Assembly (NCBI GenBank): GCA_046262355.1
Contig: JBHEMX010000066.1
Coordinates: 17,098 to 81,097, forward strand
From: DATADD01 sp046262355
Lineage (GTDB): Bacteria > Actinomycetota > CADDZG01 > WHSQ01
DNA length: 64,000 nt
Reading direction: 5' to 3'
Both the position numbers and the translations under genes were made by a program. Positions 53,276 to 60,654 of the stretch are shown one piece after another; positions within the stretch are counted from its first letter, which is position 1; each line of letters opens with the position of its first letter. The notes below the pieces were generated by a model, which ran no database searches, was not told where the DNA came from, and saw only the letters and a program-made list of their open reading frames with translations.

Positions 53276-53948
53276 GCTGGCGGCGAGCTGTAGCGACGTC
53301 GTGAAGATCTATCTCAGCGCGGCCGGCCACGTCAGGGCGCTCGACGCGGTCGACGCGGAGTTCCCCGAGCGTGCGGTCACGGCGGTCCTCGGCCCCTCGG
53401 GCAGCGGGAAGTCGTCGCTGCTGAAGATCCTCGCGGGACTCGAACGGGCGACCTCTGGTCAGGTGGAGGTCGGAGGTGCCTGGTTTTCCGGTCTTGGGCC
53501 CGGCGGGCTCCGGCGGGCGCGCCGCGCTCTGGTCGGCTACGTCTTCCAGCGCCCGTCCGACAACCTCATCTCGTACCTCACCGTCATCGAGCATCTCCGG
53601 CTCGCGGCGCGCCTCAGGTCCCGGGAGGGCGGCGGTGAGGTCGACGAGCTCCTCGAGGTTCTGGGGCTGGGACCGCGCGCGACGAGCCTGCCTCGCCACC
53701 TGTCCGGCGGCGAACAGCAGCGTGTGGCGTTCGCTCAAGCGGTGATCGGAGCGCCGGCGGTCGTCATCGCCGACGAGCCGACGGCGGAGCTCGACGGCCG
53801 CTCGGCTCGTGCCCTGGTAGACGTGATCGGCGACCTCGCTCGGCGGGGCAGCGCGATCATCGTTGCGACGCACGACGTTGCCGTCTCCCAGGGCGCCCAG
53901 CGCCGCATCGTCCTCGACCACGGCTCCGTGACGGAGGCGGGCAGGTGA
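53265..53948 (+). CDS. ABC transporter ATP-binding protein (exporter ATPase 1)
   Basis: This 227-residue ATPase of the LolD/MacB type has Walker A GPSGSGKSS, Q-loop YVFQRPSDNLISYLTV, signature LSGGEQQR, Walker B VVIADEPTAELD and H-loop VATHD. The TTG at 53265 overlaps the permease end by 11 bases; a later GTG (VVKIYLSA) is possible. It is complete and should power the FtsX-type permease. Confidence 0.9.
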   Translation: MRAELAASCSDVVKIYLSAAGHVRALDAVDAEFPERAVTAVLGPSGSGKSSLLKILAGLERATSGQVEVGGAWFSGLGPGGLRRARRALVGYVFQRPSDNLISYLTVIEHLRLAARLRSREGGGEVDELLEVLGLGPRATSLPRHLSGGEQQRVAFAQAVIGAPAVVIADEPTAELDGRSARALVDVIGDLARRGSAIIVATHDVAVSQGAQRRIVLDHGSVTEAGR

Positions 53949-53976
53949 TGAAGGCGCGCCGTGAGGGAGGGGCGCC

Positions 53977-54702
53977 GTGACCTCGACGGCGCTCGTGGAG
54001 ACGCTTGGGCTCGTCAAGTCCTATCGGCGGGGGCCGGAGACCGTGCATGCCCTCGTCGACGTGAGCTTCTCGCTGAGGCCCGCAGAGCTCGTCGCGCTGG
54101 TGGGCCCGTCCGGCTCCGGAAAGACGACCTTGCTCAACGTCATGGCGGGATGGGAGGTCGCCGACTCCGGCTCGCTGCTGTGGGAGGGGGGCTCGTTCGA
54201 CCCCGCAAGGCTGCCGTGGAGCGACCTCGCGGTGGTTCCGCAGCGCCTCGGTCTGCTCGACGAGCTGAGCCTGGCAGAGAACGTCGGGCTCCCTCTGCGC
54301 CTCGGGGCGCAAGGGGTCGACCCCCTGCGGGCGAACGAGCTGCTCCGGCAGCTCGGGCTGATCGAGCTTGGGCAGCGCCGCCCCAGCGAGACATCCCTCG
54401 GAGAGCAGCAGCGCACCGCTCTGGCGCGCGCCCTCGTCCTGACGCCTCGGCTGCTGCTCGCCGACGAGCCCGTGGGGCACCAGGACGAGGCCTCGGCGGA
54501 GCGGGTCTTCGCGGCGCTGCAAGACGCGACCGCCCGCGGGACGTGCTGCCTCGTTGCGACCCACAGCCGGGCCACCCTGCGCTTCTGCGACCGGGCCCTG
54601 CGAGTGGACGACGGGCGGGTCGAGCCCCTGCCGCTTGCCACGCCGCGGCGGGGTCCGGGACGCTTCCTAGAAGGGGATCTCGATCGGGCGCGCGAGGTCT
54701 AG
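53977..54702 (+). CDS. ABC transporter ATP-binding protein (exporter ATPase 2, altered signature)
   Basis: This 241-residue second ATPase has Walker A GPSGSGKTT, Walker B LLLADEPVGHQDE and H-loop VATHS. The ABC signature is SLGEQQR in place of LSGGQQR. With ATPase 1 it may form a heterodimer with one weakened site. The GTG at 53977 follows GGGAGGGGCGCC. Its last eleven codons and stop (LEGDLDRAREV) lie inside the left copy of the 51-bp repeat, i.e. antisense to the duplicated end of rseP. Before the insertion it must have overlapped rseP tail to tail. Confidence 0.88.
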   Translation: MTSTALVETLGLVKSYRRGPETVHALVDVSFSLRPAELVALVGPSGSGKTTLLNVMAGWEVADSGSLLWEGGSFDPARLPWSDLAVVPQRLGLLDELSLAENVGLPLRLGAQGVDPLRANELLRQLGLIELGQRRPSETSLGEQQRTALARALVLTPRLLLADEPVGHQDEASAERVFAALQDATARGTCCLVATHSRATLRFCDRALRVDDGRVEPLPLATPRRGPGRFLEGDLDRAREV

Positions 54703-54717
54703 ATAGAGCACGGCGAG
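54667..54717. repeat. Left copy of 51-bp direct repeat (rseP 3'-end duplicate)
   Basis: The sequence, from CTAGAAGGGGATCTCGATCG to CACGGCGAG, is identical to 56742-56792. Read on the minus strand it encodes LAVLYLDLARPIEIPF and the stop, the last 16 codons of RseP, but there is no rseP body attached here. Read on the plus strand it provides the end of exporter ATPase 2. Confidence 0.97.
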
Positions 54718-54903
54718 AACACAGAGTGTCTGGCGGAGCCCTACAGCGCGGCGGCCTAAGCCCTCCGCTTCGTGCTGTGATTGTAGGGAGGCATTCGCCC
54801 ACGGGCGGCCCTCCGCGCCTTCGTGGAAACCATCACGGCTCGTCTGTCCACGCGCCATGTCACTCGTACAGTGGTCCTGTAGCATGCGTGGGGGGATGAG
54901 GGA

Positions 54904-56298
54904 ATGGTGATGGTGAGATACGCCTTTCGTAGCGTGATCTGTGCAGCGATGGTCTTGCTGCTGCTGCTGGTTCTCGTCGCCCTGCCGCCCGAAAGCGAGG
55001 TTCCGGCGCGCAGCGCAGATGCACCGGTCCCAAACATCTTGGTCATCCTGACCGATGATCAAACCGTTCAGGAACTCAACGGAAAGGCCATGCCCTACGT
55101 CTCGAGCCAGCCGGAAGGCCATTGGGTGCGTTTCCCCAACTCATTCGTAAACACGCCGCTTTGTTGCCCTGCCCGGGCCACGATCCTGAGCGGCCAGTAT
55201 GCGCATCACACCGGAGTCCAGAACAACCATCAGGGCAACCGATTCGACGACTCCGCCACGGTGGCGACGTGGCTCGACGCAGCGGGATACGAGACGGCGC
55301 TCGTGGGTAAGTACCTCAACAGCTATCCGTTCAACCGAGGGGAAACCTACATCCCTCCCGCGTGGGACTTTTGGGCGGCATTCAAGAGCACGGCCGGCTA
55401 CTATGACTACACGCTCAATGACAACGGGACGCTCGTGTCCTACGGATCTAAAGGATCGGACTATTCGACGGACGTTCTCAGGGACAAGGCCCTGACGTTC
55501 ATGCGAGGGGCCGCGAAACCGTTCTTCCTTTACTTCGCGCCGTACGCTGCACATGAGCCTGTCATCCCCGCGCCCAAGTATGCATCTAAGTTTGCGGGCC
55601 TCGAGATGCCTCGGAGCCCGAACTTCAACGAGGCGGATGTGTCGGATAAGCCGGAATGGATCAGCTCCAAGCCCCTTTTGACCGAGCGTCAGCAGCAGAA
55701 CAACGACGAAGATCGGCGCGATCAGTATAGAACCCTGCGTTCCGTGGACGATGCGACGAAAGCCTTCTTTGCCGAACTCAGCAGTCAGGGCATCCTCGAC
55801 GAGACGGTCGTGATCTTCATGTCGGACAACGGTCACACCTTGGGCGAGCACCGAACCCACGTGAAGCCCTGCGAGTACGAGGAGTGTCAGGCCGTTCCTC
55901 TTCGCATACGCGATCCCCTGGTTGCGGCCGGAAAGGTATCTCAACTGGTCAGCAACGTCGACATAGCCTCGACGCTGACGGATCTCGCCGGCACGAGCCC
56001 CACGATCGCCCAGGACGGGAGCAGCCTTCTGCCGCTGTTACGGGGCACAGCCACGAGTTGGCGTACGGGAGTCCTGCTGGAGTGGCTGGGAGAGACCGTG
56101 GAAGGCAAGGAAAGTGCGGCGCCACCTTATTGGGGCATCAGAACCAGCCGCTACAAGTACGTCGAGCTCGACACGGGCGAGAAGGAGCTGTACGACCTCT
56201 CGGTCGATCCGTATGAGCTCCAGAACGTTGCAGGCGACGCTTCTTATGCTGCGGTGCAGGACGATCTCGCCGCCCGGCTGGAGAACCTGAAGCAATAG
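54904..56298 (+). CDS. Secreted sulfatase (Cys-type formylglycine)
   Basis: This 464-residue alkaline-phosphatase-fold enzyme has an N-terminal signal/anchor (AAMVLLLLLVLVALPP). The metal motif is NILVILTDDQ and the active-site motif LCCPARATILSG, in which CCPAR fits CxPxR, so a formylglycine-generating enzyme would be required. Further signatures are FAPYAAHEP and VVIFMSDNGHTLGEHRTHVK. It probably removes sulfate from an external glycan or aryl ester. GC content and codon use are clearly lower than in neighbours, and it lies inside the repeat-bounded insert. No FGE gene is in the window. Confidence 0.9.
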   Translation: MVMVRYAFRSVICAAMVLLLLLVLVALPPESEVPARSADAPVPNILVILTDDQTVQELNGKAMPYVSSQPEGHWVRFPNSFVNTPLCCPARATILSGQYAHHTGVQNNHQGNRFDDSATVATWLDAAGYETALVGKYLNSYPFNRGETYIPPAWDFWAAFKSTAGYYDYTLNDNGTLVSYGSKGSDYSTDVLRDKALTFMRGAAKPFFLYFAPYAAHEPVIPAPKYASKFAGLEMPRSPNFNEADVSDKPEWISSKPLLTERQQQNNDEDRRDQYRTLRSVDDATKAFFAELSSQGILDETVVIFMSDNGHTLGEHRTHVKPCEYEECQAVPLRIRDPLVAAGKVSQLVSNVDIASTLTDLAGTSPTIAQDGSSLLPLLRGTATSWRTGVLLEWLGETVEGKESAAPPYWGIRTSRYKYVELDTGEKELYDLSVDPYELQNVAGDASYAAVQDDLAARLENLKQ

Positions 56299-56741
56299 AG
56301 CGATGCGGGCGTGAGCCGCTGGGCAACGATCACAATTCGGCCAGGATCAACAACAGGACAAGACCCGGCTGAGTATTTCCAGCGCAGATCAAAGGTGAAG
56401 CGGTCCACCGCCTCTCGGTCCGAGCAGCCCTCGTTCGCTGGAGCACCATCACCGTGGCCACGATCGACGGCGGGATCGAGCGCCGCCCCCGGGTCGTGAA
56501 GAGGTCCTCGAACATCTCATCGGGAAAGAGCTGGTCGCGCTCGCGATGAAGCAGCGCATAGATGGACGCGGGGTCGACCGCGTCATCGCAGAAGCGCTTG
56601 GCGTCGTCCAAGAGATCAGTCTGCCGCTCCCCCAGGCCAAGGGTCACAGCGAGTCCTCCGAGAAGAAGAATTACCGTCGTGTAATCCTCTCAAGCCCCGG
56701 CTCGGATCGCGAGCATTGATGGCGAGAAAAGCACCACCCTT
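56299..56741. other. Right part of the insert, non-coding except for transposase remnant
   Basis: These 443 bases lie between the sulfatase stop and the right 51-bp repeat. On the minus strand they hold a frameshifted transposase fragment (56360-56647). The 95 bases next to the repeat show a short palindrome ATTAC-N6-GTAAT (about 56671-56686) and no gene. No terminal inverted repeat of an insertion sequence could be recognised. Confidence 0.55.
56360..56647 (-). pseudogene. IS1182-like transposase, truncated and frameshifted
   Basis: From 56647 the minus strand reads DPASIYALLHRERDQLFPDE, then FTTRGRRSIPPSIVATVMVLQR, the N-terminal start of IS1182-family (DUF772) transposases. A frameshift follows near 56435; the other frame continues CSDREAVDRFTFDLRWKYSAG, which is exactly the next conserved block. 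Homology stops at about 56360, so the DDE catalytic domain is absent. This is a dead fragment of an insertion sequence. Confidence 0.8.
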
Positions 56742-56792
56742 CTAGAAGGGGATCTCGATCGGGCGCGCGAGGTCTAGATAGAGCACGGCGAG
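56742..56792. repeat. Right copy of 51-bp direct repeat (native rseP 3' end)
   Basis: This copy is continuous with the rest of rseP and encodes its last 16 residues plus the TAG stop. It is identical, base for base, to 54667-54717. The identity ends sharply on both sides (CCTTCTAG versus CTTCCTAG to the left; GAGGAACAG versus GAGAACAC to the right). Confidence 0.97.
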
Positions 56793-57905
56793 GAACAGCA
56801 GCACGAAGAACGAGATGACGGCCGCAGCGATCGGGATGAGCTTGCGCAGGTCGACCGTTCTCTTCGTGACGGCCTCGTAGGCGACCACCGCGAGATGCCC
56901 ACCGTCGAGCGGAGGCAGCGGCAGCAGGTTCAAGATCCCGATGCCGATCGTGAGACCCGAGAGGAGCAGGATGAAGTTCAGGTAATCGCCGGCCGCGACG
57001 GTAGCTCCGGCGACGCGCCCGGCGCCCACGAGGCCCACGGCTCCCTCGTCGGGGGCACGTTGACCCTCGTCGGTGATCGCCTCCACGAGGCTTCCGTCGA
57101 AGATCTGCGTGAAGAGCGCTCCGATGCTCTTGACGGCTCCTTGCGTGAGGCGCCCGGTGATGCCCCCGGCGCCCCCGATCGCGCCGAGGAAGCTCTCGGT
57201 CTCGTAGGCCTGCTCCGGCGAGACCCCCAGGAAGCCGACGGTTGACCGGCCCGGCTTCGCCTCCGGAAGCTCGGCGCGCGTCGGCGCGAAGTCGATGGGC
57301 CGGCCGCGCGCGTTGTACAGCGCCCACCACAGCTCGGTCGTGACCTCGCGCGCCTCGCCCGCGCGCGCCACCGTGAACGTGACCTCGTCACCGCCGTGCG
57401 TGCGGATGTAGCCGCGGATCTCGGCCCACGACTCCGTGGTGCGTCCCCCCACGCCGACTATGCGATCGCCGGGCTCGAGTCCCGCCTCGGACGCGGGCGA
57501 CGAACCCTGTACCGCATAGAGCTGGTTGCTGCCTTCGTTCGACGGAAGACCGATGAACATGAGGGTCGGCACAAGCACGACGAACACCAAGATCCAGTGC
57601 GTAGCGGAGCCCGCCACGAGCACGAGCGCGCGCTGCCAGCGCGGCTTGTTGGGATAAGAGCGCGCTCGATCCTCTTCGGGAACCTCTTCGTAGGGGTTCA
57701 TGCCGGTGATCTTCACGAAGCCGCCGAGCGGCAGCGCCTTGATCCCGTACTCCGTCTCGCCCTTGTGGAAGGACCACAGCGTCGGTCCGAAGCCGACGAA
57801 GAACTTCGTCGCCTGGAAGCCGAAAGCCTTCGCCACGAGGAAGTGACCTGATTCATGGACCATCACGACGCCGAGGATCGCTACGACGAACAACCACACA
57901 CCCAT
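56742..57905 (-). CDS. rseP: Site-2 metalloprotease RseP/RIP1
   Basis: This 387-residue intramembrane zinc protease has HExxH as VMVHESGHFLVAK (H17, E18, H21), the juxtamembrane GGFVKITGMNPYEEVPEEDR segment and one PDZ domain (VQGSSPASEAGLEPGDRIVGVGG). The second active-site motif is LNLLPLPPLDGGHL, and C-terminal membrane helices follow. It cleaves membrane-bound anti-sigma factors and other substrates. It follows dxr directly (4-base gap). Its last 16 codons are duplicated at 54667 as one border of the sulfatase insert. Confidence 0.95.
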   Translation of the reverse strand: MGVWLFVVAILGVVMVHESGHFLVAKAFGFQATKFFVGFGPTLWSFHKGETEYGIKALPLGGFVKITGMNPYEEVPEEDRARSYPNKPRWQRALVLVAGSATHWILVFVVLVPTLMFIGLPSNEGSNQLYAVQGSSPASEAGLEPGDRIVGVGGRTTESWAEIRGYIRTHGGDEVTFTVARAGEAREVTTELWWALYNARGRPIDFAPTRAELPEAKPGRSTVGFLGVSPEQAYETESFLGAIGGAGGITGRLTQGAVKSIGALFTQIFDGSLVEAITDEGQRAPDEGAVGLVGAGRVAGATVAAGDYLNFILLLSGLTIGIGILNLLPLPPLDGGHLAVVAYEAVTKRTVDLRKLIPIAAAVISFFVLLFLAVLYLDLARPIEIPF

Positions 57906-57909
57906 CCCG

Positions 57910-59046
57910 CTACCCGCCCTCTACCGCGATGGATGCGAGCTTGGCATCTACCAGGTCCATCGTCCGTCTCGCCTCGCACCGCGCCCACAGATCTGCCTCC
58001 ATCACCTCGCCGAGGGCGGGCTCGGCGATCCCGTGATGCCGGTTCAGAACCTCCTCGACGATGCGCGCGATGTCCACGAAGGGCACGGTTCCCGCAAGGA
58101 ACGCGCTTACCGCCTCCTCGTTGGCCGCGTTCAGCACGGCCGGATGCGTGCCTCCCGCGCGGCCCGCGGCGTAGGCGAGTGCGACCGCAGGCCACCGTTG
58201 CTCGTCCAGGGGTTCGAACTCGAGCTTGACCGGCGACGTGAAGTCGATGCGGGAGGCGAGCGACGGAGAACGCATCGGTGCATCCAGCGCGGCCTGTATC
58301 GGAATGCGCATGTCGGCGACGGCGGCCTGCATCAACACGGAGCCATCGCAAAGTTCGACCATCCCGTGTACGACGCTTTGCGGATGAACGACGACACCGA
58401 TGTCGTCGTAGGAGAAGCCGAACAGGTGGTGCGCCTCTATGACCTCCAGTCCCTTGTTCATCATCGATGCACTGTCAACGGTGATCTTCGGACCCATGTT
58501 CCACGTGGGGTGCGCCAACGCCTCGGCGGGCATGACGGAACGCAGATCGGAGCGCGTACGGAAAGGGCCACCCGATGCAGTCAGGACGATCCGTCTCACC
58601 GACGCTCGGTCGCGACCCTCGAGGCACTGCGCGACCGCAGCATGCTCAGAATCGACGGGAACGATCGAGCCGCCTCCTTGGAGCGCGGCGGCGCGGCATA
58701 GCTCGCCGCCCGCAACCATGCTCTCCTTGTTGGCCAGCGCAAGAACCTTTCCTGCATGCAGGGCCGCGACGGACGCGCGCAAGCCCGCCGCTCCCACCAC
58801 GGCGTTCAGCACAACATCCACCTCATCGAGCGCGGCAAGGCGCGCTGCGGCTTCATCCCCGAGTCCGATGGCGCGCGCTGCGAACTCGTCGCCGAGGGCG
58901 CTCAGCCCGGCTTGATCCGTGTTCGCGGCGAGCGCCACGATCTCGAAGCGCTCGGGATGTGCGCGCACTACCTCGATCGCTTGGCGTCCTATGGAGCCCG
59001 TGCATCCGAGGATCGCTATGCGCCGCTTGCTCGTTGTGGTCATCAT
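57910..59046 (-). CDS. dxr: 1-deoxy-D-xylulose 5-phosphate reductoisomerase
   Basis: This 378-residue enzyme makes MEP, the second step of the non-mevalonate pathway. It has the NADPH motif ILGCTGSIGRQ, ALANKESMVAGGEL, PVDSEHAAVAQCLEG and the flexible-loop/metal region TASGGPFRTRSD and HPTWNMGPKITVDSASMMNKGLE. The double ATG at 59046/59043 fits the family N-terminus; an upstream open frame to 59166 only reads through the mini-repeat. A GAGAGG site precedes it. Confidence 0.95.
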   Translation of the reverse strand: MMTTTSKRRIAILGCTGSIGRQAIEVVRAHPERFEIVALAANTDQAGLSALGDEFAARAIGLGDEAAARLAALDEVDVVLNAVVGAAGLRASVAALHAGKVLALANKESMVAGGELCRAAALQGGGSIVPVDSEHAAVAQCLEGRDRASVRRIVLTASGGPFRTRSDLRSVMPAEALAHPTWNMGPKITVDSASMMNKGLEVIEAHHLFGFSYDDIGVVVHPQSVVHGMVELCDGSVLMQAAVADMRIPIQAALDAPMRSPSLASRIDFTSPVKLEFEPLDEQRWPAVALAYAAGRAGGTHPAVLNAANEEAVSAFLAGTVPFVDIARIVEEVLNRHHGIAEPALGEVMEADLWARCEARRTMDLVDAKLASIAVEGG

Positions 59047-59081
59047 GAGATTGTCACACCTCTCGGCGGCTAACCCGGCCG

Positions 59082-59152
59082 GTTTGTCCTGCGCCCGCCG
59101 AGTCGCCCGCGCGTTTGTCCTGCGCGCCCGCCGAGCCGGCCGCGCGTTTGTC
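59082..59152 (-). repeat. Tandem 33-bp repeat between cdsA and dxr
   Basis: Units are 59082-59112 (31 bp, degenerate), 59113-59145 (33 bp) and a partial third (59146-59152), each starting GTTTGTC. The middle unit contains the 24-bp core at 59120-59143 that is identical to both rnj copies (34788-34811, 34824-34847). It is non-coding here, just after the cdsA stop, although one minus-strand frame still reads AAGSAGAQ. A shorter relative (GCCGAGCCGGCC) lies at 47291-47302 between nusA and ylxR. Confidence 0.85.
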
Positions 59153-59166
59153 TCCCTTCCTCGCAC

Positions 59167-60039
59167 TCAGGCGGCGAACAACCTCAGATAGATGAGGACG
59201 AGCGGAGCGCAGAAGATCATCGCGTCGAGGCGGTCCAGGAAACCGCCGTGTCCCGGCAACCACCTCCCGGAGTCCTTTAGCTCGAGCTCCCTCTTCACGA
59301 GAGACTCTGCAAGATCTCCTACCGGTGCCGCGAGGCCGATGACGAGCCCCATCCCGGCGCCCTGGAGCCACTCCAGTCCGGTCGGCAAAACGCCGCCCGC
59401 GGCTCCGCCCAGCACGGCAACGACGAGTCCGGCGGCGAAGCCCTCCCACGACTTGCCCGGTGAGATGGAAGGCGCCATCTTGTGCCGCCCGAAGAGGAAG
59501 CCCGCGATGAACGCCGTGGTGTCGTCGAGAGCGACCACTACGATGAAGGCGATCAACAGCGAACTGCCGTCCGGTTCGAGATGCAGGATGTAGGTCGCCG
59601 CGGCGCCTCCTCCCCCTATCCAGGCCACCGAGAGAAGCGTCCACGCAGCGTCGCTCGCGGGCGTAGCACCGCGGCCGGGTCGCAGCGCGAGCAGCAACGA
59701 GCCCGCCGCGGTCGCGGCCACCGCCACGACGATGAGCGAAGTCCTCTGAGAGTAGGCGGCGAAGAGCAGCGCGCTCGCGCACACGAGTCCCCACGCCACA
59801 ACCGGCCGGCGCCCGCCGGCCCGCAGCGCGCCGAGCAGCTCGGCGAGGGCGGCGAGAACCACGACGCACACAAGCAGGAAGAAGGGGAAGCTTCCGAGAC
59901 GGTAGGCCACGGCAACGAGCACCAGTAGCGCGCCGGCGCTGGCCGCCGCCTGCAACAGAGAGCGGCCCATACGCGGCGCTCGTCTCACGCGCGACGCACC
60001 ACCGTCATCGCCCGCTCCGGCTTCCGGCGCGCCGGCCAT
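59167..60039 (-). CDS. cdsA: Phosphatidate cytidylyltransferase
   Basis: This 290-residue multi-pass membrane enzyme makes CDP-diacylglycerol. It has about seven membrane segments, the conserved SISPGKSWEGFAAGL, and the C-terminal family signature GDLAESLVKRELELKDSGR followed by LPGHGGFLDRLDA. The ATG at 60039 has GAGGGACGAGAG upstream. It lies between frr and dxr, the usual place. Confidence 0.95.
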   Translation of the reverse strand: MAGAPEAGAGDDGGASRVRRAPRMGRSLLQAAASAGALLVLVAVAYRLGSFPFFLLVCVVVLAALAELLGALRAGGRRPVVAWGLVCASALLFAAYSQRTSLIVVAVAATAAGSLLLALRPGRGATPASDAAWTLLSVAWIGGGGAAATYILHLEPDGSSLLIAFIVVVALDDTTAFIAGFLFGRHKMAPSISPGKSWEGFAAGLVVAVLGGAAGGVLPTGLEWLQGAGMGLVIGLAAPVGDLAESLVKRELELKDSGRWLPGHGGFLDRLDAMIFCAPLVLIYLRLFAA

Positions 60040-60075
60040 GATCTCTCGTCCCTCAGTGGTGCGCTCGGTGGAGCG

Positions 60076-60642
60076 TCAGACCCCTGACAGCTCTCGTTCC
60101 TTGCGCTGCAGATTCTCGTCGACCTCGGCGACGTAGCGATCCGTGAGCTTCTGCAGTTGCCCCTCGGCGCCGCGCTCCTCATCCTGCGGGAGCGTGCCAT
60201 CCTTGCGCATCTTCTCGAGAGCCTGCTTCGCGTGGCGTCGCACGCCTCTTATCGCGACCCGTCCTTCCTCGGCACGCACGTGCGCAACCTTGACGAGCTC
60301 CTTGCGTCGTTCCTCGTTGAGCTCGGGGAACACGAGGCGGATGACCTGACCGTCGTTGTTCGGAGTGATGCCGAGGTCCGATGCGAGGATCGCCTTCTCG
60401 ATGGCGCTGAGCGAGTTCGGATCGTAGGGAGAGATGATCAGCATGCGCGGCTCGGGCACGGAGAGGTTGGCTATCTGGTTCACCGGCGTCTTCGTCCCGT
60501 AGTAATCGACGCCCACCCGGTTGAGCAGCGTGGGCGAAGCACGACCGGTTCTGATGTTGGACAGCTCCTCCCGATTGACGGAGACGGCGCGGCGCATCTT
60601 GTCCTCGGCGTCGCGCAGCACCTCGCTCTTGTTCTCGGCCAC
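60076..60642 (-). CDS. frr: Ribosome recycling factor
   Basis: This 188-residue factor splits post-termination ribosomes with EF-G. Hallmarks are the RTGRASPTLLNRVGVDYYGTKTPVNQIANL segment (about 31-60) and IRLVFPELNEERRKELVKVA. Start is GTG at 60642 with GAGAGG upstream. It is in the conserved rpsB-tsf-pyrH-frr-cdsA-dxr-rseP order. Confidence 0.96.
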   Translation of the reverse strand: MAENKSEVLRDAEDKMRRAVSVNREELSNIRTGRASPTLLNRVGVDYYGTKTPVNQIANLSVPEPRMLIISPYDPNSLSAIEKAILASDLGITPNNDGQVIRLVFPELNEERRKELVKVAHVRAEEGRVAIRGVRRHAKQALEKMRKDGTLPQDEERGAEGQLQKLTDRYVAEVDENLQRKERELSGV

Positions 60643-60654
60643 GGGCCTCTCCTC

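Larger units (their letters stand above)
54667..56792. mobile_element. Candidate integrated element flanked by att-like 51-bp repeats
   Basis: Two perfect 51-bp direct repeats bound 2,024 bases that contain a low-GC sulfatase gene and a decayed transposase. The repeat is the 3' end of rseP, and removal of one copy plus the interior would leave both flanking genes intact. This is the pattern of site-specific integration into a gene end. No integrase is present inside, so the element is a remnant, was mobilised in trans, or arose by another duplication route. Confidence 0.6.

Noticed and set aside
54718..55122. A minus-strand frame ending in the RseP C-terminal sequence as a small gene
   Set aside because: Only the last 16 codons resemble a protein; the rest is antisense to the sulfatase signal region and has no coding character.
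57910..59166. N-terminal 40-residue extension of Dxr through the mini-repeat
   Set aside because: The extension reads Arg/Ala-rich repeat sequence with no family similarity, and a better start (double ATG at 59046/59043) fits known Dxr N-termini.
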